64,000 nt of DNA. Origin: Tridacna crocea (lineage: Eukaryota; Mollusca; Bivalvia; Cardiida; Cardiidae). The stretch covers positions 28,652,296-28,716,295 of the forward strand of contig OX031068.1 in NCBI GenBank assembly GCA_943736015.1, written 5' to 3'. The notes beneath the pieces were generated by a model that saw only the letters and a list, made by a program, of their open reading frames with translations, searched no databases and was not told the origin of the DNA. The stretch's first letter is position 1. Each line of letters begins with the position of its first letter. The position numbers were made by a program, and so were the translations under genes. Of the stretch, positions 46,029-58,800 are shown piece by piece.

Positions 46029-46603
46029 CTGTTAACCGTTGACCTGCTAGATGTAGATCTAAATAACTTCAAATGAAACTTTTAAGCTGACAGAAAAAAA
46101 ATCCACGTTTTTATATTTCAATGGTAACTAATCTTTGGGGAAAGATATCACCTTATCGGACAGTGTTGATCTAAGATCATATTGCAAGTTCTGTGAAGTC
46201 TGATCTTGATATAAATTGTTTGCAAAAGGCCAGTTGGTCGCGTACAGCAGCCTATAGCTTTCTAACTCTAAACGGTAAAACCCCCAGTGCTTTGATTATA
46301 CTCGTTATCAAATTTGACCTCATTTTTCAAGTGGGAACACTGATTGAGTTGAACTGATAAACGCATAAGTGTGCCTCAAAACCTGTGTAGTTTATAACTG
46401 TTAAACATGATGCCTAATCAAAGAGTGAGCGAAACAATTTTCAGATAAGGATATGAATAAAAAAAAAAGACACACATTTTAAGTTTCAAATGCGAGTCGG
46501 CTTTCATTGATACTGACAGACACTAGAGCAAATTTCGGACGGGCTCGAAATTCGGACATTATGATGCAGTTGGAGTCTTACTCGATGCTTGCAGGTAATT
46601 ATT

Positions 46604-46806
46604 CTAACCCTTCACCGAACTACAAAGATTTAGATTGGACTAAATTGAAAGCGCTTGCCGACAACAAAATAATGCGTAACTCAAGAACTGAAATTTGTTT
46701 CCAACAGCGTAGAAAACATTGGTAACTAGCATGTTCTCCTTTTCCCACAATGTTTTCTGAAGGCCTCCTCCGGGTCGTAAAATCCAGGAATTGTTTATAG
46801 GGTTGA
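46604..46806 (+). mobile_element. TTAA hairpin MITE, shortened hairpin
   Basis: CTAACCCTTCACCGAACTAC start; left hairpin arm largely deleted ('AAAACATTGGTAACTAGCAT'); right end TATAGGGTTGA abuts the palindrome at 46801. Confidence 0.72.
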
Positions 46807-46952
46807 GTGCAGATTTTTGTGTTTTCATCGAGATATAAAATGCAATTGCCTTATTACATGGCAAATAACGCCTGAAGGGCGTTATGTTAAGCCATGTAAT
46901 AAGGCAATTGCATTTTATATCTCGATGAAAACACAAAAATCTGCACTCAACC
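46801..46952. mobile_element. Perfect 61-bp inverted repeat with 30-bp spacer
   Basis: Arms 46801-46861 and 46892-46952 are identical over 61 bp in inverted orientation (start GGTTGAGTGCAGATTTTTGT). The spacer has a further small stem ATAACGCC / GGGCGTTAT. No mismatches indicates a very young or conversion-maintained structure. ORFs of 98 and 83 residues start in the same peptide on the two strands because of this symmetry. Confidence 0.92.
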
Positions 46953-48186
46953 CTTATAATTGCACTCGCTCTTCACTTACATCACTTTTTGAAAATGATA
47001 GAGAGAAAAATTTCACAGACAAATACGACAGTAAATCAGAGTTAATTTCCTTTGCGGATACTTGGTAGAACGGGCATGAATACACAATCTATTTTTAGCT
47101 TTTCAGCATATTATTTCTGTCGAAGGCGGCCATTTTGCTGGCATTGAAATCGGTACTTTCGATGATTCATCGAACAAAATTAATAAAACAATTCTGTACA
47201 TGAACAATACAAGCAACTATCTAAACTTGAGGCTAAGCGGAAGATGTGTTCATTTGATTGACATTTTTATAGATAATTTGTAAAGAATATATGTATGCAC
47301 CGTCGGCAAATCTGTTCTTGATGAATATCTATCTGTTGCTGATATAAGACATGGTCTATCCTATGTTTCTTGCAAGATATGAATCAAATGACACCAACGT
47401 TTTGTGACCCACTTATTAGAATGTAAAAAACGGTGTCGCAGCTGTTAATTTTGCAATATTTTTGGTTTCCTTGCTCTAGGCTTGTTTCTAATATCGTCCC
47501 TATCATGCCTACATTTCAAAAATTCTTAACACAGTGCATTTACTTCTTTCGGTCCTTTCTCAAACACTTCTTTCACTATATACATTCCATCAAATCCACG
47601 ATGACTTTTTTTCTGGTCAATAGTCATCTAGATTTAGATTCCATCATTTTTTTAATCTAATCCCCGCAACAAAAAAGTTTTAGAGTGACTCCGTCTTGAA
47701 ACAAATCAAATTCATGTATGCAAGAGTGTTGTTTTTCGTTTACACAGTGCACAAAATTTAACTTGGTGACCTTGGCTTCATAGAAATCGATCGCTGAGGT
47801 ATTGAATGATGTAACTGATGACGTCGAACATTCAGACTCTCCATTCCATTCACTGTTGGCATGTAGTGTATTTTTATTTTTAGGGTGCAAATAAAGATAA
47901 GCAGGCATCATTTTGTCTAGGTTTATTCGGTAGTTTACTTTTGCAAGTTTTTTTTTTTTTTTAAAGAAATCGATCTTTTTGCATTTGTCTGATTCAGCAA
48001 TGGAACTCTAAATATAGCCCATCACAACAGTGTGCATGAAATCTAAAATTAGATACCAACAACAATTTGGAAAAACCGAAAGTAGTGCTATTGCGTTCAT
48101 CCAAAAATAACATGCAGGTTTTTTCATCACATGACCAGATTCTGACCAATCAAAAAACGATTTTACACCATGAGTGCAATTATGGG
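46951..48186. mobile_element. Possible 1.2-kb TIR element
   Basis: CCCTTATAATTGCACTC at the left and GAGTGCAATTATGGG at the right (48172-48186) are inverted partners, next to TCAA and TAAA, which may be worn TTAA sites. The interior has small ORFs without recognised motifs (47433, 47657) and a poly-T tract near 47950. Confidence 0.42.
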
Positions 48187-48697
48187 TAAATGGTTGAATA
48201 TTTACCAGTTACCATATTTTATGTGATCTGATGACAGATCTTATCTTTGAGAGCCGGCAGGGATACCCAAATTCTTCATTTGTAACCTACTGTAGAGGTT
48301 TAGTCTCAGTAATGAGATTCTCAAGATGTTTCTTGTCACATTTGGACAATGATTTAAAAGTCTCAAGTCCATTATGAATTTTCAAGCAGTAAAGTTCTAT
48401 GTAAGGCTACAATGACTGCTGTAATGACCTGTTCCATCGGTTTAAACCATTTTACACCTACATAGTGAGAAAAAAGAAAAATTATAGATCTAAATTGTAT
48501 TTTCTTATCTTAAAAGCTTTAAAATTGGAAACATTTGTATTTAAAAGGAAAAAATATTGAATAAGCAAGCACTGAGTATGTTCATATTCTAGTTTCAGGT
48601 TGTGAAAATGCAAGTACAATTATTATGCACAATATCTACGGAAAGTTTTCAACCATTTTATGGCAGTCTGATCTTGAGCTGCATCGGCTGCAATGGC

Positions 48698-49164
48698 AAC
48701 TGACAAAATTTTAGACAGGTCCAAATTGAAAGCATTTGCAGACGACAAAAAATATTTGACTGAAAAATCAAAATTTGATTTGGAAAGGGTAGAAAACTTT
48801 GTGGCAAAAGGAGAAAATGCTGGTGACCAGCATTATCTCCTTTTCCCACAATGTTTTCAAAAGGCTTCTACCACGAGGTTGTCAAAAGTCATCATTGTGC
48901 ATAGGCATAACCAGGTAAAAGTAAATTATGTGCACGCCAAAGTTGGCCATTTTTGAGCCAGGTGACGAGAGCAATTCGGAATCAGCCGAGTGGAATCAGA
49001 CCTGTAAAATCAAGATATTTCTGATCTAGGATGTTTCAGAAAATGTCCAAACTGAAAAATATGCGAAAAGAGGCAACCTACAACCTATTCTCAATTTTTT
49101 TACATTACGCATGTGTGTGGTGTGCGTAATGAAGTTACGCCTACGTTGTGTGGTAAAGGGTTAA
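48698..49164 (+). mobile_element. TTAA hairpin MITE split near its right end
   Basis: Left terminus replaced by a 'CAGTCTGATCTTGA' fragment; hairpin intact; right end GTGTGGTAAAGGGTTAA, displaced by the insertion at 48900-49145. TTAA 49161-49164 is shared with the next copy. Confidence 0.85.
48900..49145. mobile_element. Small TIR element nested in a MITE
   Basis: Ends CATAGGCATAAC and GTTACGCCTACG form inverted repeats; 5-bp duplication TTGTG at 48895-48899 and 49146-49150 rebuilds the MITE sequence ATTGTGTGG. Confidence 0.78.
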
Positions 49165-49390
49165 CTCTTTACCAAATGACAAAATTTTAGACACGACCAA
49201 ATAGAAAGCACTTACAGACAACAAAATAAACCTTACTCAAAAATTGAAATTTGTTTCCAGCAGGGTAGAAAACATGTCGGGAAAAGGAAAAAATGCTGGT
49301 TACCAGCGTTTTCTCCTTTTTCCACAATGTTTTCAAAAGTATCCTTTTTCAGGTTCGTGAAAAACCAAGGATCGTTTGGGAAAAGGTTAA
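49161..49390 (+). mobile_element. TTAA hairpin MITE, fused to the previous copy
   Basis: TTAACTCTTTACCAAATGAC start, GTTTGGGAAAAGGTTAA end; hairpin arms slightly worn. Lies 240 bp upstream of the first LAMP exon. Confidence 0.9.
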
Positions 49391-49627
49391 TTAAGGGCTC
49401 TTTCTGGGTTCTGGGTGACTTTTATAGTGTATGAATGTGGGGGGTGGGGGGGGGCGAAAACCTCTTAAATTTTTGTTGTCTGGGCTGATTCTTGTCAGGG
49501 GTATTATAAAACCTCTCTAGAGGCTAAGATATATTTTTTTCTCTCTCTTTCTGTGTATCTGTCTGATGTCTTTGTCTCTAGTTGTCTCCCTGTTTGTCTT
49601 CTCCTCCTTCAGTTCCTCCTCTAGTAC

Positions 49628-49822
49628 ATGTACCAAACAAATACTTATAATTTCCAACTCTATATTTCAGTTACTTTTTTCATCATTTTCCAATTTGTCT
49701 GTGGCTCAGGGCCGTCCACACCAACACAGAATAACTATACTGTGACAGATGGAAACACAACATGTATTGTTATGACAACAGCCATGCAGCTTTCTATTCC
49801 CTATGTAGGACAATCCACCAAA
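49628..49822 (+). CDS. LAMP gene exon: signal peptide and first LAMP cysteine
   Basis: Encodes residues 1-65 if the ATG at 49628 is used, with C46 in 'GNTTCIV'. The donor is GTAAGA at 49823, phase 0. An alternative exon start is 49671, after the acceptor 'TATATTTCAG'; it would need one codon base from an upstream exon. The context around the ATG is weak (T at -3), so the upstream-exon model remains open. A TTAA MITE begins only 29 nt past the donor. Confidence 0.82.
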
Positions 49823-52800
49823 GTAAGAATGAATCCCACCAATGATAGCATTAAGTCTTTATCACACAATCCCTACTTTTAATGACCCTGAGAAAGAAAG
49901 CCTTTGAAAAAAATTGTAGGAAAAGGAGAAAATGTTGGTTACCAGCATTTTCTCCTTTTTCCACAATGTTTTCTACCCTTTCAAAATCGTATCTCAGTTT
50001 TTGATTCACATTCATTTTGTCATCTTCAAATGCTTTGAATTTGGAGAAGTCCAAAATTTTGTTGTTTGGTAAAGAGTTAACTCATTACCAGACGACAATA
50101 TTTGAGACTTGACCAAATTGAAAGCATTTGCAGACGACAAAATGAAAGTGACTGAAATTTGAAATTTGTTTTGTGAATGGTAGAAAACATTGTGGGAAAA
50201 GGAGAAAATGCTGTAACCAGCATTTTCTCCTTTTCCCACAATGTTTTCTAAAGGCTTCTTTCTCAGGGGTGTCAAAAGTAGGGATTGTGTGGTAATGGGT
50301 CAAATCACTATATTTAGATCAATGAACCCTCTACCAAATACTTTAGTTCTGAGTTTTTAACAACTTTTAACTCTTTACCAAACAAACAAAATTTTTGGCT
50401 TGTTCAGATGGAAAACATTTGCAGATGAAAAAACAAAAGTGACTGAAAATTGGAAATTTGTTTTATGAAGGGTAGAAAACATTGTCAGAAAAGGAGAAAA
50501 TGCTGGTTACCAGCATTTTCTCCTTTTCCCACAATGTTTTCTAGAGGCTTGTTTCTCAGGGTTGTTGAAAGAAGGGATTATTGGCAATGGGTTAAAGGAG
50601 AAGCTTTTGGAAATACTTTGGCAAAAGGAAAATAAAAAATGCTGGTAACCAGCATTTCGTCGTCTGCGCATGTCATATTCTTTGAAGATTCAACCTGTCT
50701 TATCTGACGCATCACTAGCCCCGATATAGGGAAACTGTAGTATTACGCTCTATAAAGTAGCAATGTAGAAAATAGCTTTTATTAATATGTTTGAGGAGAA
50801 ATGAAACTGTTTTAGCTCCAGATTTCACTAAACTGCTGGTCATAGCTGAGTGAATTGCACACGGTAGCGAGTAAATGTTTATTTTAGCTTGAAATTCAAA
50901 GTAATGGTTGTTGGGTAGGAAAGTGGTTTGGTTCTGTACCCAGGATGCCCAAATTAGATAGATGAGTTTTATGGAATGCTATCTAGCAGGAGATAATGAC
51001 TAGCATTTTCTGCTTTTCATACAATGTTTTTTATCATATAAAAGATGGCAGTCACATTTTTTTTTAGTTTTCTGGTGATACTTTAAATTAGGACAACTCA
51101 TAAGTCTACAATTTTGTCAGTTGTTAAAGGGTTAAAAAACCTAACACTCTTGTTGAGCTAAGATAGCACTCTTGAAGTTCTTGAAGAAACAAAAAAGGAT
51201 GTGATTTTGATAGAAACCATTTATCAAATGCTCCTTTGTTTACAAGCCTTTGAATACATGGGCGGATCCAGAGGGGGGGACCGGGGGTCCGGACCCCCCC
51301 CTGGAATTTAGGCAAAAATGTGGTTATTAGATTCGTGAAATGGCACTGGTTTGATTTTGCACAGCATTTATGTAAAATACAGTCATAAATTAAAAAAAAA
51401 AAAGTTCTAAATGTGGAAACCTCCTCATGGTTAGAACTGGAAACGTTGACTTTTTTTGTAAAACGCTTACATCCACTAAAATCCGGAAATCAAAGCATCA
51501 TATAATAAGACAAGTGCGTTTTTGGTGGGACCCTACCTGAGAAAGATATCTGGATCCGCGCATGGAATACATGTATGTAACCAATTACCAGAGTTTTTAC
51601 GACGGGAGGAAAGTTGACTTTTTGAAAACATTCAATTTGTGGGAAAAGGAGAAAATGCTGGTAACCAGTATTTCCTCTTTCCAAAAATTATTTCTTCCCT
51701 ATCACAGACAAATCCTATAGTTTGCTTTCAATCTGGATGAGTCACTGCATTTTCGTCACTTGAAAGTTTAAGTCATTATCAAAGTACAAAAATTTAGGTT
51801 TGTCAAATCGAAAGCATTTGCAGATGACGAAATAAAAGTAAATGAAAATTTTAAATTTGTTTTGTAAAGGGTAGAAAACATTGTGGGAAAAGGAGAAAAT
51901 GCTGGGTACGAGCATTTTCTCATTTTCCTACAGTGTTTTCAAAAGGATTCTTTGCAAGGTTCGTCAAAAGTCATCATTGTGTGGGAAAGGGTAAATGATG
52001 ATATGTTACAGCAAACCTAAGAAGTTCATTGAAAACATTATTTTGAAAAAGGATCAAATGCCGCTCTACAGAAAATCGTCCTTTTTCCACCATGTTTTCT
52101 ATCCTTTTAGCGAGATATTCTATCATTAAAGCCAATCATTAAAGCCATATACTTTTGTACTCAGTAATTACTTTCAAAAGAAACATGTCAAAATTTTTTT
52201 TTTCTGTTTTCAGAATATTTTTTTCTATGGATAATCAAAACAAATAATTGCTTGGTAGAAAATTAACAGCCATTTTTTTTTTTAATTTTCAGAACTTGAC
52301 AGCTTCTGTCAATATTCCAGGAAATTTCAGTACATCTGGTACATGCTCAAACGATGAAGATACGCTCAATATTGACTTCTTTGATGCTCTGTGGAAACTC
52401 AAAGTATCATTCACCAATATTTCACAGTCCAGCTACGAATGGTCCACTATAACACTCTCATATAGATTGGATAGGGCACACTTCCCCAATGTTTCAACAT
52501 CATTTGGTAATTTTTCATTTGGATATACTATCTGTAAGGGAATATAAATGATAGGTTCAGTATTCACCAAACATTCTTAATTCTTTACCGAACGACAAAA
52601 TTTTAGACTGTTCCATATTGAACGTATTTGCAGATGACAAAACAGAAGTGACTGAAGAATAGAAATTTGTTTTGGGAAGGGTAGAAAATATTGTGGGAAA
52701 AGGAGAAAATGCTGGTTACCAGCATTTTCTCCTTTTCTCACAATGTTTTCTAAAGGCTTATTTCTCAGGGGCGTCAAAAGTAGGGATTGTGTGGTAATGG

Positions 52801-55800
52801 GTTAGGAGCATTCTTTGTCTTATTCTCTAAAATTTCTTATTTTCAACAGTTAACCCTTTGCCACACAATCACAACTTTTAACGACCTTGAGATTGAGGCA
52901 TTTTGAAAACATTGTGAGAAAAGGAGAAAGTGCTAGTAACCAGCATTTTCTCCTTTTTCGCTCAATGTTTTGAACCCTTCTCAAACTGAATTTCTATTTT
53001 TGAGTCGCATTTATATTGTCGTCTGCAATTGTTTTGAATTTGGACTTGTCCAAAATTTTGTCATTTGGTAAAGAGTTATACAAATTTTAAGTGGCTAAAT
53101 CAATTGGTTTAGCCAATCAGAAGTACTTTCAAATATAGACAAATCTAGAGAATTACACCAAGAAAGTGACATAGGAATACGGTAGTTGGGTCATTAATTT
53201 TGTGTACGCATGAATTATCACTATTGCTCTTCATCCTATAACGATTTTTAAGAAAGTTAACCCATTATCACACAGTTTGAAATTATAACAACTCAAAGAA
53301 GAACAGCTTTTGATAACATAGTGATTCATTTATTGTACCCTTTTCCTACAATGATTTCTAGTCTATCAATGACAAATCCTTTTATGCAAGCTATATTTTT
53401 TTTCCGCTAGGAATCAGATGTATATTTCATACCTGTCTTCAATTCTTAAATATTCCTGTGTGGAAATTTATTGTCCTTGAGAAAAAAAAATAGGTTTTGA
53501 TATATCATTTTGGGATGAGGAAAAAATTCTTTTAACAAGCATTTTCTTGTTTTCCTTCATTGTTATCTCACACAGCAACCTTAACATTGCTGAAATGACA
53601 AGATACTTCAGGTGGTGTGGTGAAAAACATTGTGGAGAAAGGACAAAATGCTAGTTAGCATTTTTTCCTTTCCCCATAGTGTGTTAAAAAAAACCACTTT
53701 CCTCTCAGACATTAACCCTTTACCTCATATGCCAATTTTAGGCTCTTCCGATTCAGCAGCAAATAAACACATGATGTCAAAACATGAACAAATGGGGAAA
53801 CAATTATCTGATTGAGTGAAAAACAGTGTGGGAAAAGGAGAAATTGCTCAGTTTCTCCTTTTCCCACAATGCTTTCAAAAGCTGTCTGTTGTTGATGCGT
53901 CAAAAAGAGTATCTATGGAATAAAGGGTTAAAACTTCAGAGTGTGTAGTGAAGGATGAAGGTTTACCCTTGATGAAATCATAAGTTCCAGTCTTTCTGGT
54001 TTTTTTTCAGAGAATAGGACGATAGAAAGTGTCACCATTTTACCCAATGATACTCTAAAAACACAGATACTAGGTTCTTACCTGTGTGAGGGGGAGACAA
54101 AGCTACAGTTAAACAATAGTATTACCCTTATTTTGACAAATTTACAGTATAGAGCCTTCGGGGAAGATAACTCCACTTGGTTTTCAAATTCAAGTAAGTT
54201 AAAATGTAGTGAAAACTGAAGTATCCAAACATACTACAATCAGAATACTGCACATAGTTTGATTTTAAACCCTTTACTAGATGGTCTAGTGTTTTTGTGC
54301 TTTTAGAGGGCGGCTTTTAAGAACATTGTGAGAACACTGTGGGAAAATGAAAATTGCTGGAAACCCATATCCGTGACTTAAACTGTTTGTTGGAAAGAAT
54401 AAGTACTGAGTCACATTAAATGTGTTATCCACAAACATTTTTGTTTTGTTTAGTCTTTCAGGAAAGAATTATATGTGCCACTTATCAGAAGAAAGTAATA
54501 GAGTTTTTATGTTTATTTTAAAAATGTGGCTCTGGTGAATGGGGGCTTCTTGCACCATATACATGTAGAAATGAAGGAATTCTTAAAAACTCTTCTTCTC
54601 TGAAACCCCTGGTCAAATTTTGAAATAGTCTCACAGGGATGTTCCTTGGGTTACCCTTTTCAAAAAGTATTCACGAAATTTTGATTTGTCAAGCAACATG
54701 GCTCTGATGAATGGGGGCTACTTGCACTATACGGAAATTAAGAAATTCTTAAAAATTCTTCTGCTCTGAAACGGCTGGTCAGAATTTGAAATAATGTCAC
54801 AGAAATGTTCCTTGGATGACCCTTTCCAAACAGTGTACACAAAATTTTGATCCGTCAAGAAACATGGCTCTGGTGAATGGGGGCTACTTGCACTATAGGG
54901 AAATGAAGAAATTCTTAAAAATTCTATTTCTCAGAAACCACTGGCCAGATTTTGAAATAATTTCACAGAAATATTCCTTGGATGGCCCTTTTTAAAAATT
55001 GTTTGTTAAATTTTGATCTATCTAGAAACATGGCATTTGTAAATGGGGGCTTCTTGCACTATACAGACATGATGAAGTTCTTGAAAATTCTTCTTCTCTG
55101 AAACGGCTGGTCAGATTTTAAAATAATTTCACAGAAATATTCCTTGTATGACCCTTTTCAAAAACTATTCACGAAATTTTGATAAGTTACGAAACATGGC
55201 TCTGGTGAATGGGGGCTATGAAGTAATTCTTTAAAATTCTTCTCTGAAACAGCTGATCAGATTTTAAAATAATCTCACAGATATGTTCCTTTGGTAACCC
55301 TTTTCAAAAATTGTTTGCAAAATGGTGATTTGTCTAGAAACATGGCTCTGGTGAATGGGGGCTACTTGAACTATTTGGCCATGAAGAAATTCTTTTTCTC
55401 TGAAATGGCTGATCAGATTTTGAAATAATTTCACAAAATGTTTCTTGGCTAACCCTTTTCCAAACTTGCTTTAGAAATTTTGATCCTTCAAGAAACATGG
55501 CTCTGATGGCTGTGGGCTATTTACACGATACAGACATGAAGAAATTTTTAAAAATTCTTCTATGAAATGGCTGATTACATTTTGAAAGAAATGGCTATGG
55601 TTCTCTCAGAAATTCAGGTGAGCGATCCAGCGCCATCTTGGCCCTTTTGTTTAGATTAAAGATTTACTAAACACAATACTGAAAGTTATCCCTTTATCAC
55701 ATAATTCTGCATCTTGCATCTGACTTCAGCAAGTATGACAATGATAAATAAAGACTTTTATGTAAGAAGAAGGAAAAAAGAGGTTTAAATGTTTGAAATT

Positions 55801-58800
55801 GGCTATTTTAGGTGTATCAAGTCTATTCTATTTAATTTTGAAATTTCATGCTCAGATGAGTTTAGCTCAAGAAAAGTTTTTTAACCACCTACCCTTGTAG
55901 GGTGATTGCATGCCTATTTAAATTAAGATTTTGAGTTTGATTTAACCAGTCTTAATTCTTTACCACCATCCCCAACTTTCAGCTGCAGGTCAAGCAAGAG
56001 TTACTCTCCTTGGAACTTATCGATTATCTGGTTCGAAAGGATTTCCGATATCGGCCTGTCATATAGGATTCAGAAGGGAAAAAATTTTGATTGACTAAGA
56101 CACATTTTTCTTCTAAAATGACTAAAATCTATAACGTCTTGAAGTATTCTGTAATATCTCTACTTTACTTCAATATAATTTTAATTCCTGTAGCAAAATG
56201 GGAAGTTGCGTCCATTTTGATTTGAAGTTACTGACCCATTCTTCTTCTTATTTCTATAGAAAGGTTTAAGAAATTTGCTCTTGCGCCGTTTTTGACGCTA
56301 AATAACATAAAAATGAATTGCAAGAAAAAAATCTATTACGTCTTGAAGTATTCTATGTTTTGTTGTGATTATGATCAAAGTATTCGTTTACATTTGTTAA
56401 ATTGAGATCTTGCGTCCATTTTAATTTAAAAACGACACTATCGTTAATTTTTGTATAAAAAATGCTGTATCGAGCAAAGTGAGATTTTAAGACTGGGTGA
56501 AAAGATTTAGCAACGGATAAAGGGAAGATAAGAACTGATGACATGATAACCTTGTCTATATTGTTTTGTTAAACCTGGATCCTGTTTTTACACATTGTCC
56601 AAATATATAGCGACTGTATTTATCAATTTTATACATGTACGTGTATATTATTTGCATCAGTGAAAACTTTTAAGAGATTTTAGAAACCCATTATCTTCCC
56701 AGTATCGTCTTTTTTAATTCTTTCTCGGAAAATATTTCAATTTAGTTAGCATAAATTTCTTTAAATTGCATTTTTATCTCTTTTTTTTTTTTAGTCTTTA
56801 TTTCTAAAGAAGATTGAATTTGTTGTACTACTGGATCATTATAATAATTATGCAGTCAATTGACCAGTAACAAACTGTAAAAAAACAAGCAGTCTGATCC
56901 TGGTCCGAACCAGTTTTATTTTATGCGTCGAAATTCTTTTTTCTTAAAAAAATTGACGTAGCAATATCAATATGTGACTGAAATCAGTAGAAAATAATTT
57001 GCGTTTTGGGAGTATTGATGTGACCCGTACAGCAGACTCCCGAATTTTAACGATCCTGCATAAAACCTTTTAAACATTGTGAGAAAAGGAGAAATACCAA
57101 TATCCAGCATTGTTTCCGTTTCCTACTATGTTTTCTACTCTTTTAAAGTGAAGAATATCAATTGAGCAACATTTGATTTATTTTCTGAAATTGCTTTTTT
57201 AAAAAGTTGGTGAAGTCAAAAAGTTCTCCATATGGGAAAAAGTTACTGACTTTTGAAAACACATGAGAGGGAGAAAATACATGTGATCAGATTGAAAATA
57301 GCGAGGAAATTTGAATATGTGAGCTGTCGCCATAAAATACTTTTGAAATGACATTAACTATCACACATTTGCAAGTAAAAAGCTAAAGAGAGAAGGCGGC
57401 AAATTGGAATTCCTTATACAAAATCTTGTTAAACTTGACTTTAAATCCTTATAAATAATCTCGTAAAAAGTCTGATCTTAGTTTAAACATTTGGTTTTAA
57501 TTTATTCAATATAATAACATCATTCATTTATAACAACATATTGCGAAAAGGATTGAAACGAAAGCATCAAAGCTTATATAGCTTCTCTCCTCAAAGAAGT
57601 CTGATTTTTTTCCTGATGATTTCTTTCCGATTACCCCGTATCAATGTATCAATGTATACCATTACGTAACACCAATCAAGATACCCGATAGGCGTCTTAT
57701 CTAACAGTGAGACTCGGTCATCATCGGAGAACTCCGGCACAATGCAAACGATCAGGGAAAAAGACAAAAAATACGATAGTTGCTTTAAAAAAAGTGTAAA
57801 AAGGGCTAAAAATGTATTTTCTAAATGACTGAAAACTACGCCATATAAAAGAACAATAAATAAGCTTTCAGACTTCCCTGAAGATAATTTTGATTTTCCA
57901 ACACAATGTGCAGGCTGATTTATGTTTATCGTGTGCTCACAAAACCACTGACTTCTTCTAAAAAATTACGATTTCAAACAGAACTGACCTGTTGAACATA
58001 GATCAGACGATACCCGTGTGGTCTGATCTACCACCACACTTTCCCCAGCCTAATATACATGTACGTACATGTATTTGTGACGATGCTATGCAAAACAATT
58101 ACGATAAAATGCCGTCTACTGACTATGTAATAGCTCTATGCTACAGGTTGGAGATTAATGTTTTCAAAAACATTGTAACAAGAGAAGCCTCTTCATAATA
58201 TCCTTAACTTTGTGGGTAGCTATTCAGAAATATATCCAACCGAAGTATTTTTACTATTGTACCATTTTTGTTGATAAATCAATAAAAATATCAGAGACTG
58301 AATTCAAAATTATGATGAAAAAATCAGAGATAAAATTCCAAAGATGCAGTAAACATATGTGCTGTTACATTTCGAGCGTTCGTGTCGCGCTCCTCCCCCG
58401 GCTTTAGTCTCACCATAAGAAACCTGTACTGCAGATATTTTTCTTTTTTTAACTCTTCAGGAACTGGCAATGTATGACTGCCCCAATATTTAAAGCAGTT
58501 TTAGACAACACAATAAATATGGCTCAAATTATTCAATTTGTATCAATTAAGGCATGACAACATTGCTTGAAAAAGAGCAAATGCTGGTCAAAAGCATTTC
58601 TGTAGCTGACCATAATTTTTCAAATGCATGCTTTCGGTAGAATTTGAGGTAAATCAAATTGTAAGACCTGAAAGGAAAACAAATCCTACAAGTTTTGGTA
58701 CCCCAGTAATTTACAACCCCAGATATCCCGCAGAGTTGTTTTCCAATAAATTGAAACCCTCTACACTCGAAGTGCGAAATTCGGGTTATAAGTTCAAAGG

